A stretch of 64,000 bases of DNA, taken from the NCBI RefSeq assembly GCF_001202025.1, contig NZ_LGHS01000046.1, positions 1-64,000 of the forward strand, written 5' to 3'. Positions within the stretch are counted from its first letter, which is position 1; every line of letters begins with the position of its first letter. The notes below the pieces were generated by a model. That model was given only the letters and a program-made list of their open reading frames with translations. It was not told where the DNA came from and did not search any database. Origin of the DNA: Pseudorhodobacter aquimaris (GTDB lineage Bacteria > Pseudomonadota > Alphaproteobacteria > Rhodobacterales > Rhodobacteraceae). Shown piece by piece: positions 1 through 7,298 of the stretch. The translations under genes were made by a program, and so were the position numbers.

Positions 1-560
1 GTTGTCGACTCGAATTGCCTGAGGTTGTCCGCGCCATTCGATGATCTGGTTTAAGCTTCTGACAACTCTCTCTGCGGGCAGCGAGAAGTCCACTTCAATA
101 CATAAGCCTTCAAGATTAAAGTCATCCAGCACGTTCAATGTCCTGATCGAACGCCCATCTGCGAGCTGATCAGCCATGAAATCCATCGACCATGTCTCAT
201 TGGGTCTGTCAGGCACAGCCAATGGCTCGGGTTTATCACGCTTCAGGCGCTTCTTTGGCTTGATCCGCAGGTTCAGCTCCAGTTCACAGTAGATCCGGTA
301 AACGCGTTTGTGGTTCCAGCCATAGCCTTGGACGTTGCGCAGATACAAAAAACATAGGCCAAAGCCCAGGTTCGCTTATTTCTCGGTCAACCGTTCCAGC
401 CAAGCGGCGATCTCCTCGTTCTCGTCGCTCAGGATTGGGCGTACCGGTAGCACGTCTCGCTGATCTCAAACGCACGGCAAGCCAACGCAATGCTGACCCC
501 GTTCTGCGCGACCGCATTCATGGCCATCTCCCGCCTTCGAGATGGCTTCAGCGCTTTTTT
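1..560 (-). pseudogene. IS3-family transposase OrfB (DDE integrase), broken
   Basis: Read on the minus strand, three frames give successive pieces of an IS407-type OrfB. First comes a piece with KPSRRREM and ISETCYRY (about 430-560), then PILSDENEEIAAWLERL in another frame (about 376-440), then [21 protein letters not shown] continuing to a stretch with [12 protein letters not shown] that leaves the window at base 1. There is a frameshift near 437 and a TAA at 376-378, so no full protein can be made. The catalytic MDF aspartate region is recognisable near 185. Whether the lesions are real decay or sequencing errors cannot be told from the sequence alone. Confidence 0.8.
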
Positions 561-814
561 CCAAGGGCTTCCTTCAGCAAGTCGTTTTGCATGCTCATTT
601 CGGCATACATGCGCTTCAGGCGGCGGTTCTCCTCCGCCATATCCTTCATCTCTGAAATCAATGACGCATCCATGCCGCCGAACTTCGCCCGCCATTTATA
701 AAAACTTGCGCTGCTCATTCCATGCTCCCGGCAAAGCTCAGAAACCGGAACACCGCCCTCCGCTTGCTTCAACACCGCCATGATCTGCGCGTCGCTGTAT
801 CGTCCATTCTTCAT
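548..814 (-). CDS. IS3-family transposase OrfA (helix-turn-helix)
   Basis: This 88-aa protein starts MKNGRYSDAQIMAVLKQAE and contains the HTH_Tnp_1 pattern (GGVPVSELCREHGMSSASFYKW) followed by a basic, coiled-coil-like tail with EENRRLKRMYAEM. The ATG at 812-814 is chosen because GAGGAGA lies just upstream; a longer reading to 865 has no such site. OrfA binds the terminal inverted repeats and is normally fused to OrfB by programmed frameshifting over the overlap near 548. The OrfB partner here is broken, so OrfA is probably a relic. Confidence 0.85.
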   Translation of the reverse strand: MKNGRYSDAQIMAVLKQAEGGVPVSELCREHGMSSASFYKWRAKFGGMDASLISEMKDMAEENRRLKRMYAEMSMQNDLLKEALGKKR

Positions 815-1253
815 CGTAAATCTCCTCAGATATCTTGCCGAGAAAATTCTACTTTTGAACACCACTAATTTTAGGGGGGATTACCCTTGGCACATTGCGA
901 TGCCGTTCAGGGGGAGGGCAGCAACCACCCCACTTTCAGTGGTTGCGATGAGCCAAGAATACTCTCTAATCAAATTGCCATATTTGGCCCCATAGGCGCT
1001 GACGTCAGACAATTGATCTTGAAATTGATACGATTATCCGAACCAAATTCATGTCACCGTACTGCGGCAGGCCATAGCTCAGCCTCAAAAAAAGTCGGGC
1101 GGGCGCAAACACTTGGCACAGGCACAATAGGCGTTGTTTGCCATGCTCGCCAGTCATACGCTGGCTTGACATGATGGATGCACGGATCGCGTCGGCCAAA
1201 TTTCTCGGTGTGTGACGGGCTGAGGAGACCATTGATGACCCGACTGCGATGCT

Positions 1254-1532
1254 TCAGAATGCGTCGAATTCAGGAACAGACCCAACCCTGACGATGAAAG
1301 TCGGTTCTCCGACTTCACCCGAACTGGGGTCCTCTGTGACCATGTAGGCGTCAGCACCGACGCACGCCTCGGAACGGCATTCGCGTTCCGCTCGCTCCTT
1401 GGCCTGTGACGCTGAAGTGTATTGGAATTGTTTGTCGATCTGCAAACTGACCTGCCCACTGCGTCCCGCCTTCTTTTCGATGTATGTCTGGCAGATGTAA
1501 TGCACCTTCGAGGTGCTTTCTTCGTCGGTCAT
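1254..1532 (-). CDS. small conserved hypothetical protein (92 aa)
   Basis: The ATG at 1530-1532 follows an excellent AGGAGG ribosome-binding site six bases upstream, which supports a real gene. The 92-aa product begins MTDEESTSKVHYICQTYIEK, has a middle QAKERAERECRSEACVGADAY and ends with FIVRVGSVPEFDAF. It resembles in outline the short soluble proteins of rhizobia and roseobacters that begin with a YICQ/YVVQ-type strand and contain an Ala/Arg-rich helix, but I cannot name a function. It has no signal peptide or membrane segment. It stands alone on the minus strand between the IS relic and a small basic protein. Function unknown. Confidence 0.65.
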   Translation of the reverse strand: MTDEESTSKVHYICQTYIEKKAGRSGQVSLQIDKQFQYTSASQAKERAERECRSEACVGADAYMVTEDPSSGEVGEPTFIVRVGSVPEFDAF

Positions 1533-1611
1533 GGCAGGCCTCCTGACCAGGTTGATGGGGCGATTGGGCCAAAATTTGCCGCAGCACTGATCCTGTATCC
1601 ACGACGAGCTG

Positions 1612-1644
1612 CTGCCTCTTTGGGCTTACCGCTCAAAGAGGCAG
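1612..1644. repeat. perfect 11-bp inverted repeat
   Basis: CTGCCTCTTTG at 1612-1622 is exactly complementary to CAAAGAGGCAG at 1634-1644 across an 11-base loop. It lies downstream of the small basic gene at 1683-1811 (minus strand). No clear T-run follows on either strand, so it may be a weak terminator or simply an mRNA 3' hairpin. Confidence 0.5.
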
Positions 1645-1682
1645 GGTCTTTAGGCTTGCAATCTTGCACAAGGATTCGTGGG

Positions 1683-1811
1683 TTACTTTACCTTTTTGCC
1701 TCCGATCGCAACCGCAGGTTTACCCGCCAGAGAATTCGCTGTGGCGTGGACTTTCGGCTTTTCCTGTTTTGGCTTTTTTGTCTCTTTATTGCTGTTTTTG
1801 CCTTTGGCCAT
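1683..1811 (-). CDS. very small lysine-rich protein (42 aa)
   Basis: A 42-aa highly basic protein begins MAKGKNSNKETKKPKQEKPK and ends with GKPAVAIGGKKVK. The start at 1809-1811 is preferred over an upstream in-frame ATG because GGAAGGA sits eight bases before it. Lys-rich MAKG-NKE-KKPK proteins of this size are common and poorly studied in rhizobia and Rhodobacterales. Composition suggests nucleic-acid or ribosome binding, but that is inference only. It has no membrane segment and does not form an operon with a recognisable partner. Confidence 0.6.
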   Translation of the reverse strand: MAKGKNSNKETKKPKQEKPKVHATANSLAGKPAVAIGGKKVK

Positions 1812-1922
1812 GGTCGTGTCCTTCCAAAATGCAGCGATCCGGTGCCGAAATGGCAGGGCTTGGCTGCGGTTGTCCAATGTTTGCCTGGATCAGGTACACA
1901 CTGGTGTTGTTCTTGACGGGCG

Positions 1923-2744
1923 TTACATGGCGGTGGCCGCCTTGTCCGAAGCCTCGTCTATAGCCCGTTGCTGTCCACGCGAGACTGTCGTGATCGGCGT
2001 TCCGAACATTGCATTTGCTGCGGCAAAATCTTGCGCCGTATCAATCTCGGTCCAGTTCGATCCCGTGATATCAAGCGCATGAAAGGCAGCACCTTTCACC
2101 ACGAGCCGTGCGTAGGCGTCTTCATAATAGTCCTGATACCGCGCTGGACTTTCCATCATCTCGGACAATTCCACGAAAAGAAGCGGGCCAGTTTTGGCAC
2201 TGATCTTCTCGATCCCAATGGATTCCCCCAAAGCCACCTTGGGATCAACGGATTTACCGACCTCAAGCACCTGCATCTGGTCGTCAGTAATGACCTTCAC
2301 TTCTTCATCCTCAAGCGCGATATTCTGATCGATGCACAAAACATTGGCACGGTCGTCATCGACAAGTTGACGTAGGATTTTCACATCAAACACAACGTCT
2401 GCATCGAACTTAATAAATTCAGCAGTGCCGATCACCTGCGATGCCAACATCAGGGAATACCCCGTGTTCGTCTCACGGTAGCGGTCGTTGATCACATAGG
2501 TGACACGGATTCCTCGAAACGTCTTATCGACAAACTGCCTGATCTCGTCTGCTCTGTGGCCCAGCACCAGAACGAACTGTGACAAGCCGCAGCTGAGGCA
2601 ATTTCGGATCATCCGTTCAAGGATAACGGACCCGCCAACGGTCAACAGGCTTTTGGGGCAGTTGTCTGTCAGCGGGCTGAGCCGGGAGCCGATTCCTGCG
2701 GCCAGAATGACTACCATGGGAGGGCGGTTGATTTCGTTTTTCAT
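1923..2744 (-). CDS. nucleotidyltransferase, PntC/LicC-like (CTP:phosphonate or phosphocholine cytidylyltransferase family)
   Basis: This 273-aa protein has the sugar-phosphate nucleotidyltransferase signature near its N terminus (ILAAGIGSRLSPLT, residues about 13-26, then CPKSLL), a central FDADVVFD metal-binding strand and a late GSNWTEIDTAQDF motif. These fit the small family that activates phosphocholine or 2-aminoethylphosphonate with CTP. It is the last gene of a minus-strand trio with a CDP-alcohol phosphatidyltransferase and an aminoethylphosphonate-type transaminase. The likely product is therefore CDP-aminoethylphosphonate or a similar CDP-headgroup used by the neighbouring membrane enzyme. 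Substrate is inferred from context; sugar-1-phosphate activation is the alternative. Confidence 0.75.
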   Translation of the reverse strand: MKNEINRPPMVVILAAGIGSRLSPLTDNCPKSLLTVGGSVILERMIRNCLSCGLSQFVLVLGHRADEIRQFVDKTFRGIRVTYVINDRYRETNTGYSLMLASQVIGTAEFIKFDADVVFDVKILRQLVDDDRANVLCIDQNIALEDEEVKVITDDQMQVLEVGKSVDPKVALGESIGIEKISAKTGPLLFVELSEMMESPARYQDYYEDAYARLVVKGAAFHALDITGSNWTEIDTAQDFAAANAMFGTPITTVSRGQQRAIDEASDKAATAM

Positions 2745-2779
2745 ATCATTATGTCCTGGATGAGCCGCGACAAAAGCGA

Positions 2780-3547
2780 CTATTTCGGGAAGGGAAGTTT
2801 ACAGTTTTCGCGGATGTTTTTGCCTCTGAGCCAAGATTTGTAGAGGCCCCAGAACAATTGGCTTGCGGCGAAAACCCAGAGCATCGGGATGAGCTGGTCA
2901 AATATCAGCGCCATCGACAGCATGAAGATGAACACACCCTCATCAAAGGCGAGAACTTTACGTTGCTCCTTTAAGAACCACGCCCAGTTTTTGCGCAGGC
3001 CAAAGCCCAAACCCGCCCTGATTTCGATGCGTTTCAGCAGTGCCAAGTCTGCGGGGTAGTCTGGGTTGCGGGCGGTTTCGATTTCAAGCGCGATGTATTT
3101 GGCGTATCCCCGCAATCCGTAGAACGCGATGCCGATCATCGCGAGGAAGACGGGGGTCACGCTGCCGGTTTGCAGATAGGCCGCGTATCCGGTTGCGCCA
3201 AACCAAAGTGTGACCTGCACCTGATCGGTCAATCGGTCGTAATAGCTGCCTACGGGGGACGACACATTTCGGTAGCGTGCCATTTGACCGTCCATACAAT
3301 CTAGTATGTGGCTGAAATGGATCAGGATTGCTGCTGCGATGAATGCGCCAAAGCCTCCAACCAAGATACACACAGTGGCAACGACAGCGACCAGAAATGA
3401 GGCCGCAGTGATCCGGTTTGGCGTGATCCACGGGACATCAGCAGCGCCATAGTTGGCAGCGATGGCAAGGGGTGATGTGACAAACGATGACCACCATTCG
3501 TCATCACGGGTTTTGGTGGCCCAAAGCCGTTTCAGCTTATCCGTCAT
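2780..3547 (-). CDS. CDP-alcohol phosphatidyltransferase family membrane enzyme
   Basis: The 255-aa protein carries the complete family motif D-x2-D-G-x2-A-R-x8-G-x3-D-x3-D at residues 83-108 (D83, D86, G87, A90, R91, G100, D104, D108), which binds two metal ions and the CDP-activated substrate. Several hydrophobic helices surround it (for example residues 48-80), as expected for an integral membrane enzyme. Its start overlaps the stop of the upstream transaminase by four bases, and the nucleotidyltransferase follows 35 bp downstream, so the three are probably cotranscribed. The enzyme probably transfers a phosphonate or phosphate headgroup from a CDP donor to a lipid or polyol acceptor. The acceptor cannot be read from the sequence. 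Confidence 0.8.
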   Translation of the reverse strand: MTDKLKRLWATKTRDDEWWSSFVTSPLAIAANYGAADVPWITPNRITAASFLVAVVATVCILVGGFGAFIAAAILIHFSHILDCMDGQMARYRNVSSPVGSYYDRLTDQVQVTLWFGATGYAAYLQTGSVTPVFLAMIGIAFYGLRGYAKYIALEIETARNPDYPADLALLKRIEIRAGLGFGLRKNWAWFLKEQRKVLAFDEGVFIFMLSMALIFDQLIPMLWVFAASQLFWGLYKSWLRGKNIRENCKLPFPK

Positions 3548-4734
3548 GACACCACCTTTGCCGGAAAACGGTCAGGCGTCGGGAGCATGACCAATCTTCC
3601 CGCCTTAGATTTGACAGGGGACACCAGTTCGGCTGCCTCGGCTTGCAAGGTCAGCAGCACGTCTTTGAGTGCCGTAAGGAAGAACCGGATATCGTAGTCC
3701 GACAATTCCCCGATATTACCCACCTGAAAAACCTTGCCGGCAAAGCAGCCCTTGCCCTCGTATACGATGATGGATTTTTCGCGCAGCCGAGCGCGCAGAT
3801 TGCGCACAGAAATTGAAGGTGGCACCAGCACCGTGGTCAGGATAGAACACATGTCCGCCTCGTCGATTAAAAACTCAAGGTTGAGGCGACGCATACCGAC
3901 ACGTAATAGTTCGGCGCGGGCTTTTATCCGCGCATAACGTTTGATCACGCCTTCGCGCAGGATGTCCGCCAACGCCTGCTCCAACGCAAAGAACAATGGA
4001 ACGGCAGGCGTATTGGGTGTTTGACCATGATCTTTCAGAAAGGCATAGAACGTCGCGAGGTTCAGATAGGTCGTTTTCGCCGCGTGATGTTTCAGCTGTT
4101 TGAAGTATTTTTTACGGCCCACGACAAAGGACAAGCCAGGGTAGGACCCTATCGCCTTGGAGCTTGAGCTGGACACAAACGCGATGTTGCACGCCTCCAT
4201 GTCGATTACCTCCGCGCCGACGGAACTGACACCATCAACCACGAACAACGCGCCATTGGCCTTGGCCAAAGCGCCGATCTGCGCCAGTGGATTTAACATG
4301 CCTGAACAAGTCTCGTGATGGACCATTGCGATGACATCAATCTGGTGGGCCGCCAGATACAACTCAATCTGGTTCAGATCAAAAGGGGTTCCCCATGGAA
4401 CCTCAATGAGGTGGGTCCGCTTGTTGTGGATATTGGACGTCTTGTGCAACCGTCCGCCAAATTCGCCGTTCGACAGGATCAGGATCGCACCCTTTCCCAC
4501 GACAGAAGACAGGATGGCCTCGTTTGCTGCAGTGCCGGATCCGGTGATCACCACTGCACGATATCGCGCTCGATTTCTAATCTGAAAGAGCGAGATCAGT
4601 TTGTTCTCGATACTGCCCAGAAGGGCGTCAAAATCAGGTTCGCGGTGGCAGATATCTTTGTTACTGATGGCATCACGAAGGGTCTCGGCCACATTCACAG
4701 GGCCGGGGGTGAATAGCAGGTATTTGTCTAACAT
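3544..4734 (-). CDS. class V aminotransferase, 2-aminoethylphosphonate:pyruvate transaminase-like (PhnW/AEPT)
   Basis: A PLP-dependent class V aminotransferase of 396 aa. It opens with MLDKYLLFTPGPVNVAETLR, the hallmark FTPGPVN start of 2-aminoethylphosphonate transaminases. It has SGSGT-like ITGSGTAANEA (63-73), the PLP-ring aspartate in VVDGVSS (D168) and the Schiff-base lysine in SSSSSKAIG (K193). The ATG at 4732-4734 has GGAG ten bases upstream; a longer start at 4758 is possible. In phosphonate biosynthesis the enzyme runs towards aminoethylphosphonate, in catabolism towards phosphonoacetaldehyde. Linkage to CDP-activation and CDP-alcohol transfer genes argues for biosynthesis, but no PEP mutase or phosphonopyruvate decarboxylase is present here. 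Confidence 0.75.
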   Translation of the reverse strand: MLDKYLLFTPGPVNVAETLRDAISNKDICHREPDFDALLGSIENKLISLFQIRNRARYRAVVITGSGTAANEAILSSVVGKGAILILSNGEFGGRLHKTSNIHNKRTHLIEVPWGTPFDLNQIELYLAAHQIDVIAMVHHETCSGMLNPLAQIGALAKANGALFVVDGVSSVGAEVIDMEACNIAFVSSSSSKAIGSYPGLSFVVGRKKYFKQLKHHAAKTTYLNLATFYAFLKDHGQTPNTPAVPLFFALEQALADILREGVIKRYARIKARAELLRVGMRRLNLEFLIDEADMCSILTTVLVPPSISVRNLRARLREKSIIVYEGKGCFAGKVFQVGNIGELSDYDIRFFLTALKDVLLTLQAEAAELVSPVKSKAGRLVMLPTPDRFPAKVVS

Positions 4735-5317
4735 TAGGTCATTCTCCAACGACCACATGACGAAGGGTCATGAGATCGGGACGCCCATGATACGTCCGCG
4801 CACGTGGGCCGCACATGGACATCGAGAGGGCACAAATCGAATTCGAAAGCGCAGCCATCAAGAGAGGCTGTTGTCATGTCGTCCCACAATTGAACGCGTG
4901 CAGAAATAATCGAAAAACCCCAGATCCCGGCAACACCTGCGGATTAGATGCGCGTCTTGCGCTGAAAAGCGGCGTTTGGGCGGTAGTTTAGCAAAGTCGA
5001 GCAAATTCGCAGGCAACAAGAGGTGGCCAACGCGCAAAGATGTGGAGTGACGTTGAGTTTTGCCGGAAACGTCCGGCAGCAGTTCAGGTGTTCTGCTCTG
5101 CTACGATTGATCTTGAAAGAATCGGCGCACACTAGTTGGTGCGCCCTCAAGGCTTAGCCATATGGAGAATTCTGCCAGATTGCAAGGAGTGGATGCGATA
5201 CTGACAATTGTGCCTGCGAACCGGGTAAGACCCGCATGTGCCCAACAGTTTCAAACCCGTCCTCCCATCGCGAGATTCTGCTTGACCTTGCGCACAGAAA
5301 CCTGACCCATCTTATCC
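4735..5317. other. intergenic region, no gene recognised
   Basis: This 583-bp stretch separates the divergent transaminase cassette and HAD gene. Short open frames in it have no family resemblance and no convincing ribosome-binding site. It presumably holds divergent promoters, but I could not pick out convincing -35/-10 elements. Confidence 0.5.
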
Positions 5318-6214
5318 ATGGGACACACCGGCCAGTTTTCGGATCCACCAGCCGGATTTACTCCGCTGAGTTATCTTACTGCAGGCTATGATGGCCTACT
5401 CTGCGACATCTGGGGTGTCCTCCACAATGGCGTTGCTGCCTGTGAAGATGCCGTTGATGCCTTGTGCAGTGTCCGTGCCAGTGGTCGCTTTGTCATTTTA
5501 CTCACCAATGCGCCGCGATTGTCCAAAGATGTCTATCCGCAGCTGGACCGTCTTGGAGTTCCGCGAGAGGCGTTTGATACCATCATCACGTCGGGCGATG
5601 TGACTGCTGCGCTGATAGCAAAACAACCCGACGCGCCGTTGTTCCACTTTGGCCCCGCACGCGACCGTTCGATTCTTACAGGTCTGGCGAACCCGATTGT
5701 GGACTTGCCGGAAGCCAAAATATGCCTGCTGACGGGCCCGCTTGATGATGAGATTGAATCGGCTGAAGTCTATCACGGTCTATTGGCATCAATGTATGCG
5801 GCATCCGTGGAGATGATCTGCGCAAACCCCGATCTGGTTGTGCGCAGTGGCGACCGGATGGTAATCTGTGCAGGATCAATTGCCCAACGCTACGCGCAAT
5901 TGGGCGGCAAAGTAATTTTTGCGGGCAAACCCGAGGCTGCGATATACGACGAGGCGCTGAGAGAAGCAGCGGATATTGCTGGCAGGAATATCCCGAAGAG
6001 CCGATTGCTGGCCGTCGGCGACGGGTTGCTCACAGATATCAAGGGTGCCGCTGACAACGGCTTTGACGCCTATTTTATTACGGACGGCATCCACGCCAAA
6101 GCGTTTGATAACCTGAGCATCGGAGCCAACGTGACGCGTGCGCGTGAGGTTATCGAAGGTCAATGTCCAGATATTAACCTCGTGGGCATGTGTGACCGCT
6201 TGCGGTGGGTCTGA
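5318..6214 (+). CDS. HAD superfamily class IIA hydrolase (TIGR01459-like)
   Basis: The 298-aa protein matches the alphaproteobacterial class IIA HAD group. Motif I is LLCDIWGVLHNG (nucleophile D30), motif II is in ILLTNAPR (residues about 66-73), a KPEAAIYDEA lysine motif lies near 208, and the metal-binding GDGLLTDIKGA motif near 231-241. The C2-type cap lies between motifs II and III. Relatives dephosphorylate small phosphorylated metabolites; the substrate is unknown. It is transcribed divergently from the phosphonate-type cassette. Aminoethylphosphonate chemistry does use a HAD (phosphonoacetaldehyde hydrolase), but that is a different HAD class, so I do not assign that role. Confidence 0.8.
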   Translation: MGHTGQFSDPPAGFTPLSYLTAGYDGLLCDIWGVLHNGVAACEDAVDALCSVRASGRFVILLTNAPRLSKDVYPQLDRLGVPREAFDTIITSGDVTAALIAKQPDAPLFHFGPARDRSILTGLANPIVDLPEAKICLLTGPLDDEIESAEVYHGLLASMYAASVEMICANPDLVVRSGDRMVICAGSIAQRYAQLGGKVIFAGKPEAAIYDEALREAADIAGRNIPKSRLLAVGDGLLTDIKGAADNGFDAYFITDGIHAKAFDNLSIGANVTRAREVIEGQCPDINLVGMCDRLRWV

Positions 6215-6473
6215 GCCAATGAGGCTCTGGTCGCCAACGCCAGGGCATAAGTTAGAAAAATGTCTATCTCTTGCACAGAGATAGAATTCGTAAGCAGTGG
6301 CAACAAAGTTGAAGGGCTTTCCGAGAGTCCATCATTGATTTTGTCGAAATTGACGCTCGAGAAGTTGACGCCGCATTCGCGCTTTATGTATGGAAATTCT
6401 GTAGGTTTGCAAGGAACTGGGTTACATCTTTCGTGACACGTCCTAAACGAAGCACCGGAGCTTTAGTAGATTG

Positions 6474-6497
6474 CGGCGGTTCACCCTCCCGCAACCA
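6474..6497 (+). repeat. 24-bp repeat, left copy (possible attachment site)
   Basis: The sequence CGGCGGTTCACCCTCCCGCA plus ACCA matches the copy at 16893-16917 in the same orientation except for one extra G there. The CTCCCGCAACCA end looks like a tRNA 3' terminus, and a rho-independent terminator follows 13 bases later, as after many tRNA genes. I could not fold an upstream tRNA body. The right copy overlaps the 3' end of a serine recombinase gene, so this may be a recombination site. Confidence 0.5.
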
Positions 6498-6510
6498 GCT
6501 TTATTTGCAA

Positions 6511-6545
6511 AAGACCGTCCGGCGAAAGCTCGGCGGTCTTTTTTC
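6511..6545 (+). terminator. rho-independent terminator
   Basis: AAGACCG at 6511-6517 pairs with CGGTCTT at 6534-6540 and a run of T follows to 6544. It closes whatever transcript contains the 6474 repeat. Confidence 0.75.
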
Positions 6546-6886
6546 TTATGTCGCATAGGCTCAGGATTCCAGCCAAATCGCCCTCAGTATCGATCCGAGG
6601 GTTTTGTCCTTATCAACAGCTTGATTTCAGGTGAGACGGCGGCGAGTGACAAAGACGGCAGTTTTTCGACCATCAATCGTCAGGGTTCACCTTGATATTT
6701 GGGCACCGAATGGCAGTCCAAAATGCGGATGTGCTGCATTCGGATATACTGCCCCAACATCATAGCGAGCACGCGCCCTTCGAGGAAGGGCATTTACCTG
6801 TTCGACAAACTTGGAAAATGGCATCATGTATTGTGGAACGGCCAGATAAATTATAGATATCCGCTGTATTTCTGCTGATGGGACCG

Positions 6887-7228
6887 ATGACGCGTTACTT
6901 GTTCTCTCTTTTGCTGCTGGTTGCCGTCGCTTTGTTCGGCGCCCTTCCGCATGCGGTAATGGCATGGCAGGCTGAAACGATGTCGATTCCGTGTCATGCC
7001 GAACAAGCCGGCAGAAGCGGGCAATCTGGAGCTGAGCATTGCAGTGCTACCGGGCATTCTATGACGGGTGCCTGCGCAACTGCTTGTATCGGGTCAATAG
7101 CGGCCTTGTTTCCATCTCTGGACCCAGCTCCGGTGGCCTTACGATCAGCAGGGCACTTGGCAGCAATATCCCTTGTTCTGCACGGGCGCCTGATTGAGAC
7201 CGCCGATCGCCCTCCCAAATCTATCTGA
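6887..7228 (+). CDS. exported Cys/His-containing small protein of copper locus
   Basis: This 113-aa protein starts MTRYLFSLLLLVAVALFGAL, a clear signal peptide probably ending at AVMA-W. The mature part has scattered Cys and His (IPCHAEQ, GAEHCSATGHSM, CATACIG), as in small periplasmic copper-binding proteins, and ends PPKSI. An ATG three codons earlier (6878) is an alternative. Another exported His/Cys-rich protein sits at the equivalent place in copper locus 2 (61732-62136) and also ends with a PPK-x-I-like tail. It precedes the multicopper oxidase by 70 bp. A periplasmic copper-binding or sensing role is inferred from context. Confidence 0.6.
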   Translation: MTRYLFSLLLLVAVALFGALPHAVMAWQAETMSIPCHAEQAGRSGQSGAEHCSATGHSMTGACATACIGSIAALFPSLDPAPVALRSAGHLAAISLVLHGRLIETADRPPKSI

Positions 7229-7268
7229 AGAGTTGACGAGCGGAACCGGGTAGCGGTTCCCGACTGAC

Positions 7269-7287
7269 ACCCCCCCCCTGGGGGTAT
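7269..7287. promoter_or_regulatory. G/C-tract palindrome, CsoR/RcnR/FrmR-type operator candidate
   Basis: Immediately before the multicopper oxidase, A-C9-T-G5-TAT forms a dyad of the ACCCCC...GGGGGT type. Metal-sensing repressors of the CsoR/RcnR/FrmR family recognise such G-tract palindromes, and a truncated member of that family is encoded at 52384-52551. The link is inference. The 9-C run could also make this spot prone to slippage. Confidence 0.45.
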
Positions 7288-7298
7288 GATGGATTTTT

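Larger units (their letters stand above)
1..881 (-). mobile_element. IS3-family (IS407-like) insertion sequence, truncated by window edge
   Basis: The minus strand carries an intact OrfA and a damaged OrfB of an IS3-family element. The outer end is marked by the terminal motif around 862-881, which on the minus strand reads CCCCCCTAAAATTAGTGG, typical of IS407-group ends. The far end lies beyond base 1. The element is non-functional because OrfB carries a frameshift and a stop codon. Confidence 0.8.

Noticed and set aside
918-945. GCAACCAC...GTGGTTGC inverted repeat near the IS407-like end
   Set aside because: It has 8-bp arms but no T-run and no gene for it to terminate; its link to the GCAACCA repeats is only superficial.
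6471-6497. tRNA gene ending in CCCGCAACCA
   Set aside because: Acceptor complement, anticodon arm and T-arm could not be folded from the upstream bases; only the terminal resemblance remains.
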